A stretch of 64,000 bases of DNA from Microbacterium ulmi (GTDB taxonomy: Bacteria > Actinomycetota > Actinomycetes > Actinomycetales > Microbacteriaceae): assembly GCF_011759705.1 (NCBI RefSeq), contig NZ_JAAOZF010000001.1:2278454-2342453 (forward strand), in the 5' to 3' direction. Position 1 is the stretch's first letter. Every line of letters starts with the position of its first letter. Under the pieces are notes generated by a model. That model ran no database searches. It was given only the letters and a program-made list of their open reading frames with translations, and was not told the DNA's origin. Both the position numbers and the translations under genes were made by a program. Below, one piece after another: positions 1-8,831 of this stretch.

Positions 1-909
1 CGCGAGGCCGTCGCCGCCGAGCAGGGTCGGCGCGATGTACGCGAGCACCTCGTCGGCGAACCCGTGCCGGACGAACGAGCTCGCGACGGTCGGCCCGCCC
101 TCGACGAACACGCGGTGCACGCCGCGTTCGCGCAGGTCGGCCAGCAGCGCCGCCAGGTCGTAGCCGTCGTGCTGGACGAAGGGGCGCGGATGCCGACGCA
201 CGGCGGCGTCGGCCGGCACGGGACGCGAGCCGACGACGACGGGCAGCGGCTGCGTCTCGTACAGGGTGCCGTCCGGGCGGCGCGCCGTGAGCGCGGGATC
301 ATCCGCCAGCACGGTCCCCATGCCGACCACGATCGCATCGGCGAGCGCTCGACGGCGGTGCACGTCGGCGCGGGCCTGCGGGCCCGTGATCCACTGGCTC
401 GTCCCGTCGGCCGCGGCGGCGCGGCCGTCGAGGGACTGCGCCCACTTCACCGTGACGTGCGGGCGTCCGAGCCGCTGCACCTCGAGCCACGAGTGCAGGA
501 GGGCCTCGGCATCCGCCGCCAGGACACCGGACTCCACATCGACGCCCGCAGAGCGGAGCCGCTCGGCGCCGCCCGACGAGACGACGTTGGGATCGGCGAC
601 GGCGTAGACCACCCGCGCGACGCCGGCGTCGATGAGCGCCTCCGAGCACGGCCCCGTGCGGCCCGTGTGGTTGCACGGCTCGAGCGTCACGACGGCCGTC
701 GCGCCGCGCGTCTGGTCGGGCGCGAGATGCGAGAGCGCGTCGATCTCGGCGTGCGGCGTGCCCGCGCCGCGATGCCACCCCTCGGCGATGACCTCGCCCG
801 CGGGGGAGAGGATGACGGCCCCGACCTGCGGGTTCACGCCGCGAGGACCGCGTTCGGCGAGTGCCAGCGCGCGGCGCATGGCTCGTCGCTCGGTCTCTGC
901 CCTCGTCAT
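1..909 (-). CDS. ribD: Bifunctional riboflavin biosynthesis deaminase/reductase RibD (3' truncated by window edge)
   Basis: Bifunctional cytosolic enzyme of riboflavin synthesis: an N-terminal pyrimidine deaminase followed by an NADPH-dependent reductase. The 303 codons present start at ATG 909 (MTRAETERRAMRRALALAE). The zinc deaminase motifs are visible: HAEIDAL at about residues 50-56 and TLEPCNHTGRTGPC at about 75-88. The reductase part begins near residue 125 (VTVKWAQSLDGR) and includes the FVEGGPTVASSF stretch near 275. The family is usually 340-370 residues, so some 40-60 residues lie outside the window. An FMN riboswitch sits 66 nt upstream, which fits feedback control by FMN. Function is confident. 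Confidence 0.93.
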   Translation of the reverse strand, partial: MTRAETERRAMRRALALAERGPRGVNPQVGAVILSPAGEVIAEGWHRGAGTPHAEIDALSHLAPDQTRGATAVVTLEPCNHTGRTGPCSEALIDAGVARVVYAVADPNVVSSGGAERLRSAGVDVESGVLAADAEALLHSWLEVQRLGRPHVTVKWAQSLDGRAAAADGTSQWITGPQARADVHRRRALADAIVVGMGTVLADDPALTARRPDGTLYETQPLPVVVGSRPVPADAAVRRHPRPFVQHDGYDLAALLADLRERGVHRVFVEGGPTVASSFVRHGFADEVLAYIAPTLLGGDGLA

Positions 910-975
910 CCGATTCCCGCCCTGAGTCTTCGTCCAGGGGATGACGGGAGGAACGACGGCATGAACCGTGCCGCG

Positions 976-1134
976 CGTGCTGCCTCCCATCCGGACTAGC
1001 GACGAACCCTCGTCGCATCACCGTCGGTCCCGGATTTCCACCGGATCGGCTTCGCTCGACACCCGTTCCCGGATGCCGTGCTCTGCTCGCGGACTGTCAC
1101 CGCCGGTTCGGATTCGCACCGACCCCGGAGCACG
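976..1134 (-). ncRNA. FMN riboswitch (RFN element)
   Basis: Read on the minus strand, the stretch begins CGTGCTCCGGGGTCGGTG, continues with GCGAATCCGAACCGGCGGTG and ACAGTCCGCGAG, and ends with AGTCCGGATGGGAGGCAGCACG; these are the conserved RFN blocks in the right order. The first and last six bases (CGTGCT and AGCACG) pair to close helix P1. It lies in the ribD leader. Binding of FMN to this RNA class lowers expression of riboflavin genes; whether control is at transcription or translation is not evident here. Confidence 0.95.
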
Positions 1135-1146
1135 TTGATGCTCTCG

Positions 1147-1152
1147 AGTCTA
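1147..1152 (-). promoter_or_regulatory. Candidate -10 box of the ribD leader
   Basis: TAGACT read on the minus strand, 12 nt before the first base of riboswitch helix P1, so transcription would start almost exactly at the aptamer. No good -35 hexamer is seen. Confidence 0.5.
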
Positions 1153-1235
1153 GTCAACGCGGCATCGGGGGTTTCATTCCCCGTCGCACGGCGGGGGGAT
1201 GACGCGTGACGATCCCTTTCGGATGACAGAGAATG

Positions 1236-1247
1236 GAATACGTATTC
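1236..1247. promoter_or_regulatory. Palindromic operator, copy 1 (GAATACGTATTC)
   Basis: Perfect 12-bp palindrome, AT-rich against a very GC-rich background, beginning one base after a -10-like GAGAAT (1229-1234). The identical 12-mer occurs at 6692-6703 in front of the convergent cyclase gene and nowhere else that I noticed. The position overlapping the transcription start suggests a repressor site. The cognate regulator is not in the window. Confidence 0.6.
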
Positions 1248-1379
1248 GCTCGAAAGGTGCATCGGGGGCGACATGAGCGCGTGTCTCGAGCACTGCTCCG
1301 ATGGCACCATGTGTCGACCGAATCGTTGCGGCGACGGTTGTGACCGACTCTGCCCGCGATCCGTGCGGTGGGATTTCTG

Positions 1380-1408
1380 TTGACAGGCCAGAATCGCCGA
1401 TTTAGCAT
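1380..1408 (+). promoter_or_regulatory. Candidate sigma-70 promoter for the ABC importer operon
   Basis: Consensus -35 TTGACA (1380-1385), 17-bp spacer and TAGCAT (1403-1408) as -10. It would give a leader of about 215 nt before the lipoprotein start at 1632. It lies about 130 bp downstream of operator copy 1, so it may be a second, separately controlled promoter. Confidence 0.5.
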
Positions 1409-1631
1409 GGGTACGTAACCACAGCGAAGTGACGTCCACCGATGGAAGGCGGGAGACATCGATCCGGGGCGGCGCCAGGGCGAGCGATGGAGCGCCGCTG
1501 AAGGAGTGCCCGCTCGGCTCGGCTCCGGTCTGGCACAGGCAGGAGCACACCGCCGGCGGGTCGTCGCCGCCGGCAGCGGCTGACAGGGTGGCGGAGCGCC
1601 GCCGAACACCATACAGAGTGGAAGTCGATCA

Positions 1632-2687
1632 ATGAAGATGAAGACATCACGTGCACTGGCCGTCGCAGGCGTCTTGGCGGCGTCGATGACATTGGGCGCA
1701 TGCTCGGGCGGTGGCGACACCGCGCCATCCGCCGGCGACGCCTCGACGTCGTCGTGGGCCGACGTCGAGGCCGCCGCCGAGCAGGAGGGCCAGGTCACCG
1801 TCTACCTCGCGTCGCAGGACGCCGTGAACCAGGCCCTCGTCGCAGGTTTCGAGGCGGAGTATCCGAACATCGACGTCAACTTCGTGCGACTGGACTCCGG
1901 GCCCATGTCGGCGCGCATCGCCTCCGAGGTGCAGGCGGGGTCGACGACGGCGGATGTCGTGATGATGGCGGACAACGTCCAGCTCGAGGCGAACCCCGAG
2001 TGGTATCGCGACATCACGTCGCTTCCGTCGTACGGCGACGTGCCCGAGGACCGCCGGGTCTCCGATCACTACGTCATCACGCAGACGGCGCCGTTCGTGA
2101 TCACCTACAACACCGACAAGATCGAGAAGAGCGACCTCCCGAAGACGTGGAAGGAACTCGCGGCCTCGCCCATCCTCGCGAACTCGCTGCTGATCGATCC
2201 GCGCGTGGCGTCGTCGTTCATGGCGGTGGACTACTTCATCTCGCAGAACGACGGTGAGGAAGTCCTCAAGGCGTACGGCGAGAAGAGCAAGGGTCTGAGC
2301 CAGGGGGCCGCTCCCGGCGTCCAGCAGGTGATCGCGGGCGAGGCCGACGCGCTCTTCCCGAACGTGCGCGAGCACACGGACGCCGCGCGTGAGCAGGGTG
2401 CGCACGTCGAGACGACCGTGCCGACCCCCACGATCTCCACGGTGAACCTGTGGGCGCTCCCCGAGGCGGCGCAGGCTCCCAATGCCGGCGCAGTCTTCAT
2501 GAACTACGCGATGAGCAAGGCGGGACTCGCGGCCACCTGCCTCAAGGGCACCTACCAGCCCGTCGCATACAGCGACATCCCGGACTGCCCGCAGGAGGCA
2601 CCCGGCACGACCCGCGTCCTCGACATCTACCCGAAGCTGACGGACGACGTGAAGGCGGACATCCTCGCACTCCTCGGACTTCAGTAG
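1632..2687 (+). CDS. ABC importer substrate-binding lipoprotein, FbpA/AfuA-like
   Basis: Extracytoplasmic receptor of the importer encoded by the next two genes. The 351-residue protein has a charged start, a hydrophobic stretch and a lipobox (LGAC at residues 22-25), followed by a Gly/Ser linker, so it should be anchored in the membrane as a lipoprotein. The fold looks like the type-2 binding proteins of the Fbp/AfuA/ThiB/PhnS group (QVTVYLASQ near 55, then VNFVRLDSG). The paired tyrosines that bind iron in FbpA are not present, so an iron substrate is doubtful; a small organic anion is as likely. ATG 1632 has a weak GGAAG upstream; ATG 1638 is an alternative. Confidence 0.8.
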   Translation: MKMKTSRALAVAGVLAASMTLGACSGGGDTAPSAGDASTSSWADVEAAAEQEGQVTVYLASQDAVNQALVAGFEAEYPNIDVNFVRLDSGPMSARIASEVQAGSTTADVVMMADNVQLEANPEWYRDITSLPSYGDVPEDRRVSDHYVITQTAPFVITYNTDKIEKSDLPKTWKELAASPILANSLLIDPRVASSFMAVDYFISQNDGEEVLKAYGEKSKGLSQGAAPGVQQVIAGEADALFPNVREHTDAAREQGAHVETTVPTPTISTVNLWALPEAAQAPNAGAVFMNYAMSKAGLAATCLKGTYQPVAYSDIPDCPQEAPGTTRVLDIYPKLTDDVKADILALLGLQ

Positions 2688-2803
2688 ACCCGCACACGCG
2701 AGCGGCCGACAGTCTGGGCCCGTCGGGCCCCGGACCGTCGACCGCTCGCGGTCGTCGGGACCAGACTGCGGAGCAGCATCGATTGATCGAGAAGGACAAG
2801 GGC

Positions 2804-3967
2804 ATGGCGAAGGATTCCGTGATCGAAGACGTGGAGAAGCAGCTTCCGCTGATCGCGAGCGACGTGAGCAAGCACTTCAAGCGCGCGAGCGGTGAGACCA
2901 CGAAGGCGCTCGACGACGTCTCGCTGAAGGTCGAGAAGGGCGAGATGATCGTCCTGCTCGGACCGAGCGGATGCGGAAAGACGACGCTGCTCAGATGCGT
3001 GGCGGGTCTCGAGTACCCCGACGCCGGCACGATGTCGCTGGCCGGCGAGCTGGTCTACGACCGCAGCAAGAAGGTGTCGGTGCCGGCCAATCGCCGCGAC
3101 ATCAACATGATGTTCCAGACGTACGCACTGTGGCCGCACCTGACTCTGGTCGACAACGTCGCCTACCCGTTGCGCGTCGACGGAATGAAGAGGGCGGCCG
3201 CTCGGGCCCGAGCGCTCGAGTACCTCGAGCTGGTGGGAATCGGAGGCCTCGGCAAGCAGTACCCGTCGCAGGCCTCGGGAGGACAGCAGCAGCGGGCCGC
3301 GTTGGCGCGCACCCTCGTCGCGGCGCCGTCCCTCGTGCTGTTCGACGAGCCCCTCTCGAACGTCGACGCCAAGGTCAGGGTCGCCCTGCGTGCCGAGATC
3401 AGCCGCCTCCACCACGAACTCGGGTTCGCGGCGCTGTATGTGACGCACGACCAGTCGGAGGCACTCGCTCTGGGAGACCGGGTCGCCGTCATGAACTCCG
3501 GACGGATCATGGAGTTCGCGACCCCCACCCAGCTCTACTCGAAGCCCGACACGCGGTTCGTCGCCGAGTTCCTCGGGTCCGCGAACGTCCTTCCCGCGTC
3601 GATTCTCGACATCGGCGAGACCGAGCTGCGGCTTCGAACGGCATCGGCGGGCGACCTCGTCGTCCCCCGCGGCGCCCTGCTCTCGCCGGAGCCGCATCCG
3701 GCCGAGGTCTTCGTCATGTGGCGGCCCGAGAACGCCGTTGTCGGGCCCGCAGGTGCCGGCGACGCCGTGTCGGACTCGTCGTCGATCGACGGCGTGGTCG
3801 CCGACGCCATCTTCGCCGGCTCCCACACCGACCTCACCGTCGCGCTCGCAGACGGCAGGACCATCCATGCCTTCGCGCCGGGCGTCAACTCGCACGAGGC
3901 GTTCGCCATCGACGATCGCGTGATCGTCCGGGTCCCGCACGATGCGCTGCGCATCCTGGTCGCGTGA
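2804..3967 (+). CDS. ABC importer ATP-binding protein (Fbp/Pot type)
   Basis: Cytosolic ATPase of 387 residues that powers the fused permease encoded next. Visible motifs: Walker A GPSGCGKTT near residue 56, Q-loop MMFQTYALWPHL, signature ASGGQQQRAALA, Walker B LVLFDEPLSNVD and the H-loop VTHDQSEAL; the last 120 residues look like a TOBE domain. ATG 2804 is chosen because of AAGGAC just upstream; the frame stays open further 5' but that part overlaps the lipoprotein gene and is arginine-rich. It lies 116 bp after the lipoprotein gene and 10 bp before the permease, so the three form one operon. Substrate unknown. Confidence 0.9.
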   Translation: MAKDSVIEDVEKQLPLIASDVSKHFKRASGETTKALDDVSLKVEKGEMIVLLGPSGCGKTTLLRCVAGLEYPDAGTMSLAGELVYDRSKKVSVPANRRDINMMFQTYALWPHLTLVDNVAYPLRVDGMKRAAARARALEYLELVGIGGLGKQYPSQASGGQQQRAALARTLVAAPSLVLFDEPLSNVDAKVRVALRAEISRLHHELGFAALYVTHDQSEALALGDRVAVMNSGRIMEFATPTQLYSKPDTRFVAEFLGSANVLPASILDIGETELRLRTASAGDLVVPRGALLSPEPHPAEVFVMWRPENAVVGPAGAGDAVSDSSSIDGVVADAIFAGSHTDLTVALADGRTIHAFAPGVNSHEAFAIDDRVIVRVPHDALRILVA

Positions 3968-3977
3968 GGAGTCGACG

Positions 3978-5708
3978 ATGACCGCATCCACGCCGAGTCC
4001 TTGGGAGATCGCCGACGCCGTGCCCGTCCGCGGGCGGCGCAAGTCGCGCGGCACAGGACCGAGCATCTTCACGCCGATCGTCATCGCGGCATCCGCCGTG
4101 ATCGCGTTCCTCGTCCTCCTCCCCGCGGCACGCATCGTGCAGAGCGGCGTCACCGAGATGGGGTGGAGCGGTCTCGTCCGGCTGGTCACGCGACCGTACT
4201 TCGGGCAGCTCATGGGCGAGACGGCCATCGTCGTGGTCAGCTCGTCCGTGCTCGCCATCGTCGTCGCGACACTGCTGGCGTGGCTCAATGAGCGGACGGA
4301 CGCGACGATGGGCGTCGCGGGAGATCTCCTGCCGCTCGTGCCGCTCTTCCTGCCGTCCGTGGCGATGGCGATCGGCTGGGTCATGCTCGCTGCACCCGAC
4401 GCCGGCTTCATCAACGGTGCCCTCAGCCTGCTGCCGGGCTCTCCGCAGGTCGACATCTACTCCTATCCGGGTCTCATCTTCGTCTACGTTCTGGTGCTGG
4501 TCCCGTACGCCTACCTGCCGATCAGTGCGGCCTTTCGCGCTCTGGATCTCTCGCGCGAAGAGGCGGCCCGCGTCTGCGGCGCGGGAAACGTGCGCGTCTT
4601 CTTCACCGTCGCGCTCCGCAGCGTCGCGCCGGCCATCGCGAGCTCGCTCGTGCTGGTCGTGATCGTCGCCTTCGCTATGTACTCGATCCCCACCGTGATC
4701 GCGACGAGGGCGAGGATCGACATCGTCGCCGTCTCGATCGTGGAGGCGGTCACGCAGACCTACCCGATCGACTACAGCACCGCCCTCGGACTGAGTCTCA
4801 TCATGTTCGCGATCCTGTTCGCGCTGTGGCTGCTGCAGCAGCGCGTCCTCGGCCAGGGGCGCTTCGCCCGCGTCGGCGACCGCACCGAGGGCGCATCCCT
4901 CACGCGTCTGGGCGGGTGGCGCTGGGTGGCGCGGGGAATGATGATCCTCTACATCCTGTGCGCAGCCGTCCTGCCGGTCGCCGCCCTTGTCGTGGTGAGC
5001 TTCCAGAGGTTCTGGACGCCGGACTTCGCCAACGCGATCTGGGGATTCGAGAACTACGTCAAGGTCTTCAACGACCAGGTGGGCATGAAGGCGCTCGTGA
5101 ACAGCCTTCAGCTCGGCGTGACGGCGGCGGCCGCGACGATCGTCGCGGCCCTCCTGATCATCATCTTCAAGCAGCGCAATCCGCACGGGATACTGCAGCG
5201 GATCGTCGACGGCGTCTCCAAGCTCCCCGCCGTGGTGTCGCACATCGTGCTCGGCATCGGCATCGTGCTGGCCTTCGCGGGTCCGCCGTTCCGGCTGGGG
5301 TCGACCGTCTGGATCATCCTGCTGGCCTACCTGCTCACGTATCTGCCGTACGCGATGCTGACTCTCGAGGGCTCGCGCGCGCAGATCTCGGACTCGCTCA
5401 CCGAGGCTGCCCAGGTCAGCGGTGCCTGGGACTGGCGGGCCGTGCGGACCGTGGTCCTCCCGCTCATGGTCCCGGGCATCGCGTCGGCCGGGGCGCTGCT
5501 GTTCGTGCTCATGACGGGCGATCTCTCGCTCGCCGTGCTGCTCTCGACGCCCCGCACGCCGGTGATGGGACTCATCGTCCTCGACTACTGGGGTCAGGGC
5601 ACCATCCCCTCTGTCGCGACGATCTCGGTCATCATGACGGTGATCTCGGCGATCGTCGTCGGCGTCCTGCAGTTCCTGGGGCGCCCTCGCTACCTTCACA
5701 AGAGGTAG
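3978..5708 (+). CDS. ABC importer permease with two fused transmembrane domains (FbpB/ThiP type)
   Basis: Membrane channel of 576 residues with about twelve hydrophobic segments. Two copies of the binding-protein-dependent permease domain are fused, each with its EAA loop: EEAARVCGAGNVRVFF near residue 193 and TEAAQVSGAWDWRAV near 475. Such one-chain permeases are typical of Fbp and Thi importers, and here no second permease gene is needed. The start ATG 3978 follows a GAGGAG sequence (3966-3971). The gene ends 56 bp before the stop of the convergent cyclase gene, with a hairpin between. Confidence 0.9.
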   Translation: MTASTPSPWEIADAVPVRGRRKSRGTGPSIFTPIVIAASAVIAFLVLLPAARIVQSGVTEMGWSGLVRLVTRPYFGQLMGETAIVVVSSSVLAIVVATLLAWLNERTDATMGVAGDLLPLVPLFLPSVAMAIGWVMLAAPDAGFINGALSLLPGSPQVDIYSYPGLIFVYVLVLVPYAYLPISAAFRALDLSREEAARVCGAGNVRVFFTVALRSVAPAIASSLVLVVIVAFAMYSIPTVIATRARIDIVAVSIVEAVTQTYPIDYSTALGLSLIMFAILFALWLLQQRVLGQGRFARVGDRTEGASLTRLGGWRWVARGMMILYILCAAVLPVAALVVVSFQRFWTPDFANAIWGFENYVKVFNDQVGMKALVNSLQLGVTAAAATIVAALLIIIFKQRNPHGILQRIVDGVSKLPAVVSHIVLGIGIVLAFAGPPFRLGSTVWIILLAYLLTYLPYAMLTLEGSRAQISDSLTEAAQVSGAWDWRAVRTVVLPLMVPGIASAGALLFVLMTGDLSLAVLLSTPRTPVMGLIVLDYWGQGTIPSVATISVIMTVISAIVVGVLQFLGRPRYLHKR

Positions 5709-5723
5709 GCGCCGCCGCACGCG

Positions 5724-5756
5724 GAGGGCCGCGCCGGCGACGCCGACGCGGCCCTC
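5724..5756. terminator. Bidirectional hairpin terminator
   Basis: Perfect 10-bp stem GAGGGCCGCG / CGCGGCCCTC with a 13-nt loop, between two convergent genes. There is no T tract, as is common for high-GC actinobacterial terminators. Confidence 0.6.
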
Positions 5757-5763
5757 GGGGGGA

Positions 5764-6585
5764 CTACTCGGCCGTCTTGACGGCGGCGAACGGACGCGCA
5801 GGCGATCCGGTCGCTCCGACGAGCGGCAGCGGCGCGAGGACGAAGAGGAATTCGCCGACCCCTGCCGCGGCGAGTCCGCCCAGACGCATGATCTCGATGA
5901 TGTGGATGCCCTCGTCCACCAGCAGGCGCTTGTGTACGGGGAGCCCGCGGGAGCGTGTGAGAGGGGCGAACCGCTCGAAGGGGATCGTCTCGCCGCCGAC
6001 CGCGCGCGGCCTGCGCCGGGCGATCCAGTCCGCGCCGTCCGGTCCGATGCCCGGCAGGCCCGTCGTCTCGCCTTCGAACGCCGCCCGATCGCCGAAGAGC
6101 TGATCCCAGCCGGTGCGCACGAGAAGGACCCCGCCGGGCTGAGGCTCGGCGCCCGCCCGTTCGAGCGCCGCATCGAGGTGCTCCGGGAGCACTTCTTCGT
6201 CGGGGTCCAGACGTTCGCGGCCGAGCACTGCCGGGATGTCGAGAAGGATCCCCTGGCACATCAGGATCGGGATCTGCTCCGCGCCGTGCTTGACGTAGCG
6301 ACCCGTGTCCATCGCCTCTTCGACGGGCACGCCCCCGAAGAGCTTGCCGTCGAAGGAGGCGTGCGCGAGCGCGTCGATGTGGGTTCCGACGTGCCCGCTC
6401 GTGAAGAGGATCTCGGTCGATCCGCTGGAGCCGTCCTTGCGGATGATGTCTCCGTGACGACGAGTGACGCTCATGCGGAAGGGCGGATGATCGGCCGACT
6501 GCGGCACGCCGTTCTCGAGCGGGTGGGCCAGGTCGTAGATCCTCACCCCCTCGCCGGCCAGTGCGATCAGATCCTGTGTTGTCAT
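5764..6585 (-). CDS. Cyclase family metal-dependent hydrolase (kynurenine formamidase-like)
   Basis: Probable cytosolic amidohydrolase of 273 residues. The metal-binding signature HVGTHIDALAH is present at about residues 56-66, the hallmark of the cyclase/KynB family (PF04199), whose members hydrolyse N-formylkynurenine, isatin or cyclic amides. The DLAHPLENGVPQ start is also typical. ATG 6585 follows AAAGGTGAAG at good spacing; the frame is open upstream but that part spans the promoter. It converges with the ABC importer and shares its palindromic operator, so the pair may import and open one substrate. Which substrate cannot be told. Confidence 0.85.
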   Translation of the reverse strand: MTTQDLIALAGEGVRIYDLAHPLENGVPQSADHPPFRMSVTRRHGDIIRKDGSSGSTEILFTSGHVGTHIDALAHASFDGKLFGGVPVEEAMDTGRYVKHGAEQIPILMCQGILLDIPAVLGRERLDPDEEVLPEHLDAALERAGAEPQPGGVLLVRTGWDQLFGDRAAFEGETTGLPGIGPDGADWIARRRPRAVGGETIPFERFAPLTRSRGLPVHKRLLVDEGIHIIEIMRLGGLAAAGVGEFLFVLAPLPLVGATGSPARPFAAVKTAE

Positions 6586-6691
6586 GACTTCACCTTTCAT
6601 CGTCGAGAGAGAAGACACGATCGCCCCGGCGGGTCCCCACCGCCGCCTGGACGCCGACGCAGAGAGTCCGCGATGCACGGAACTCGAGGCT

Positions 6692-6711
6692 GAATACGTA
6701 TTCTCATCATA
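6692..6711 (-). promoter_or_regulatory. Cyclase promoter with palindromic operator, copy 2
   Basis: On the minus strand TATGAT (6711-6706) serves as a -10 box and is followed after two bases by the perfect palindrome GAATACGTATTC (6703-6692), the same 12-mer as at 1236-1247. A repressor here would block the start of transcription. The -35 is poor. The site is also about 140 bp upstream of glpD, which reads the other way. Confidence 0.65.
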
Positions 6712-6845
6712 TCGCGGAACGAGTAGCATCGCTGATGGCTCCCGCGCGGAAGGCGCCCGCACGCTCGCCTGCACGTATGTGCACGGGCGCTGCAAGAAGT
6801 CCTGTCTGTGACAGCATGGCCGAAGGGTCAGGAGGAGGGGAACGG

Positions 6846-8561
6846 ATGAGGTCGGTCGCGCCAGGGGGGTTCGCGGCACTAGCCGAACGCCCGTACTCCG
6901 ACGTCCTGATCATCGGCGGAGGCATCAACGGTCTCGCGACGTTCCGCGACCTCGCGATGCAGGGGGTGGATGTCGCGCTCGCCGAAAGGGCCGACTTCGT
7001 CAGCGGCGCCTCCGCAGCATCGAGCCACATGATCCACGGCGGCATCCGGTATCTCGAGAACGGCGAGTTCCGGCTCGTGCACGAGGCTGTGACGGAGCGC
7101 AATGCGCTGCTGCGCATCGCCCCGCATTACGTGCGGCCGCTGCAGACGACGATCCCGATCTTCTCGACGTTCTCCGGCGTCCTGACGGCGCCCATGCGGT
7201 TCCTGCGTCACGGCAAGGGCAAGCACCGCGAGCGCGGCGCGGCGCTCATCAAGATCGGGCTCGTCATCTACGACTCGTTCTCGCGCGGCGGCGGGCGCGT
7301 GCCGCGGCACACGTTCGACGGGCGTGCACGGTCGCTCGCGCAGCTTCCGCACCTCAATCCCGGCGTCAAGTACACCGCGACCTACTGGGATGCCTCGCTC
7401 CACGACCCCGAGCGGCTCGCGCTCGACGTGCTGCGCGACGGGCTCGCGGCCGGCGGCGCCCGCGCGCGCGCAGCGAACTACACGGCGGCGATCGGCGCGG
7501 CGAACGGCCGCATCGTGCTGCGCGACGGCGTCACGGGCGAGGAGGTCGCGTTCGCGGCATCCGTCGTCGTGAACGCGGCGGGCCCGTGGACCGATCTCGT
7601 CAACCTCGCGATCGGCGACCCCACGCGGTACATGGGCGGCACGAAGGGCTCGCACATCGTGCTCGACCACCCCGAGCTGCTGGCCGCGACGGGAGGACGG
7701 GAGCTGTTCTTCGAGCACAAGGACGGCCGCATCGTGCTCATCTATCCGCTCAAGGGCCGGGTGCTCGTCGGGACGACAGATCTCGAGCACGACATGGCCG
7801 AGCCGATCGAGTGCACCGAGGCCGAGGTCGACTACTTCATCGACCTCGTCGGGCATGTCCTGCCGGGCATCCACGTCGACCGCACGCACATCGTGTACCG
7901 CTTCGCGGGCGTGCGGCCGCTCCCCGGGCACGGCGACCTTGCCCCCGGGTTCGTCTCCCGCGACTACCGCATCGAGGCGGAGCCGCTCGCGGGAGGCACG
8001 GCGACGGTCCTCAGCCTCGTCGGCGGCAAGTGGACGACGTTCCGCGCGTCGGCCGAGCACGTCGCCGACCGCGTGCTCGACCTCCTCGCGCAGCCGCGTC
8101 GTCGCTCGACGAAGGGCGTGCCGATCGGCGGAGGCCGCGGCTACCCCACGACGGAGCGCGCCCGCCGGCAGTGGCTCACCGCGTTCCAGGACGGCATAGG
8201 GCTCGAGCGGGCGGCGACGCTGCTCGACAGGTACGGGACCGTCGCGGCGGACGTCATCGCCGCGCTCGCCGAAGACGAAGAGGACGCCCCGCTCGAGACG
8301 GCCCCCGGCTACAGCACGGGCGAGCTGCGCCACCTGGCGCGCACGGAGGGCGTCGTGCACCTCGACGACGTCCTCATGCGGCGCACGTCGCTCGCCTTCA
8401 TCGGCGCGGTCTCGGCGGCGTCCGCCGCGGAGGTCGCGGAGGCGATCGCGCCGGTTCTCGGGTGGGATGCCGCGCGCCGCCGCGGCGAGGTCGACCGCGC
8501 CCTCGCGGCCGTCCACGACGCCGACCCGACCTGGACGGCAGCCGCCGACGCCTCGCGCTGA
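6846..8561 (+). CDS. glpD: Glycerol-3-phosphate dehydrogenase, FAD-dependent (GlpD/GlpA type)
   Basis: Membrane-associated flavoenzyme oxidising sn-glycerol 3-phosphate to dihydroxyacetone phosphate and passing electrons to quinone. The 571-residue product has the dinucleotide-binding motif IIGGGINGLATFRD near residue 20, then SSHMIHGGIRYLENGEF, GTKGSHIVL and VGTTD, all characteristic of GlpD. ATG 6846 is chosen because GGAGGAGGGG ends 5 bp upstream; the open frame reaches further 5' without a ribosome site. glpK follows in the same direction, giving a glycerol catabolic pair, although no glycerol facilitator gene is seen. Confidence 0.93.
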   Translation: MRSVAPGGFAALAERPYSDVLIIGGGINGLATFRDLAMQGVDVALAERADFVSGASAASSHMIHGGIRYLENGEFRLVHEAVTERNALLRIAPHYVRPLQTTIPIFSTFSGVLTAPMRFLRHGKGKHRERGAALIKIGLVIYDSFSRGGGRVPRHTFDGRARSLAQLPHLNPGVKYTATYWDASLHDPERLALDVLRDGLAAGGARARAANYTAAIGAANGRIVLRDGVTGEEVAFAASVVVNAAGPWTDLVNLAIGDPTRYMGGTKGSHIVLDHPELLAATGGRELFFEHKDGRIVLIYPLKGRVLVGTTDLEHDMAEPIECTEAEVDYFIDLVGHVLPGIHVDRTHIVYRFAGVRPLPGHGDLAPGFVSRDYRIEAEPLAGGTATVLSLVGGKWTTFRASAEHVADRVLDLLAQPRRRSTKGVPIGGGRGYPTTERARRQWLTAFQDGIGLERAATLLDRYGTVAADVIAALAEDEEDAPLETAPGYSTGELRHLARTEGVVHLDDVLMRRTSLAFIGAVSAASAAEVAEAIAPVLGWDAARRRGEVDRALAAVHDADPTWTAAADASR

Positions 8562-8831
8562 CACGGTGGACGCGACACAGCCGACGCCGGGCCCCGACGC
8601 GGCCGGACGCGACGTGAAGGCCGGCCCGCGCGGCAGAGCCGAGCCCACGAGCGCGCATGGGCTCCGCAAAGCGGAACGTGCGGGCCCTTCGCAGAGGAGC
8701 GTGCGGAGCGTGCGGACCCCGCGCGGAGAAGCGCGCTCGCACAGGCGTCCGCCGAGGACCGCAGGGCTCCGCGATAGCCTGGCGGGACCCTGCGGCCGCG
8801 AGCCGCGACGACTCGACGACGAGGAGACGAC
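8562..8831 (+). promoter_or_regulatory. glpD-glpK spacer with a candidate glpK promoter
   Basis: A 270-bp GC-rich spacer. TAGCCT at 8775-8780 could be a -10 box giving a leader of about 45 nt with GAGGAG just before glpK. There are short internal repeats (GTGCGGAGC-like) around 8700, but no gene and no clear terminator. Confidence 0.35.

Larger units (their letters stand above)
1153..1631 (+). other. Long leader/intergenic region of the ABC importer operon
   Basis: No convincing gene. It holds a promoter-like pair (GTGACG 1206-1211, 17 bp, GAGAAT 1229-1234), a 12-bp palindrome just downstream of it, and a second, better promoter at 1380-1408. Short open frames here are arginine/proline-rich and look like chance frames. 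If transcription starts near the palindrome, the importer mRNA would carry a leader of almost 400 nt. Confidence 0.5.

Noticed and set aside
1154..1798. Minus-strand frames of 184-214 codons over the importer leader
   Set aside because: No ribosome site and no recognisable motif; they cross the ribD promoter or the start of the lipoprotein gene.
1632..5708. Iron(III) importer
   Set aside because: Only the general family fits; the iron-binding tyrosine pair is missing and no iron box was seen upstream.
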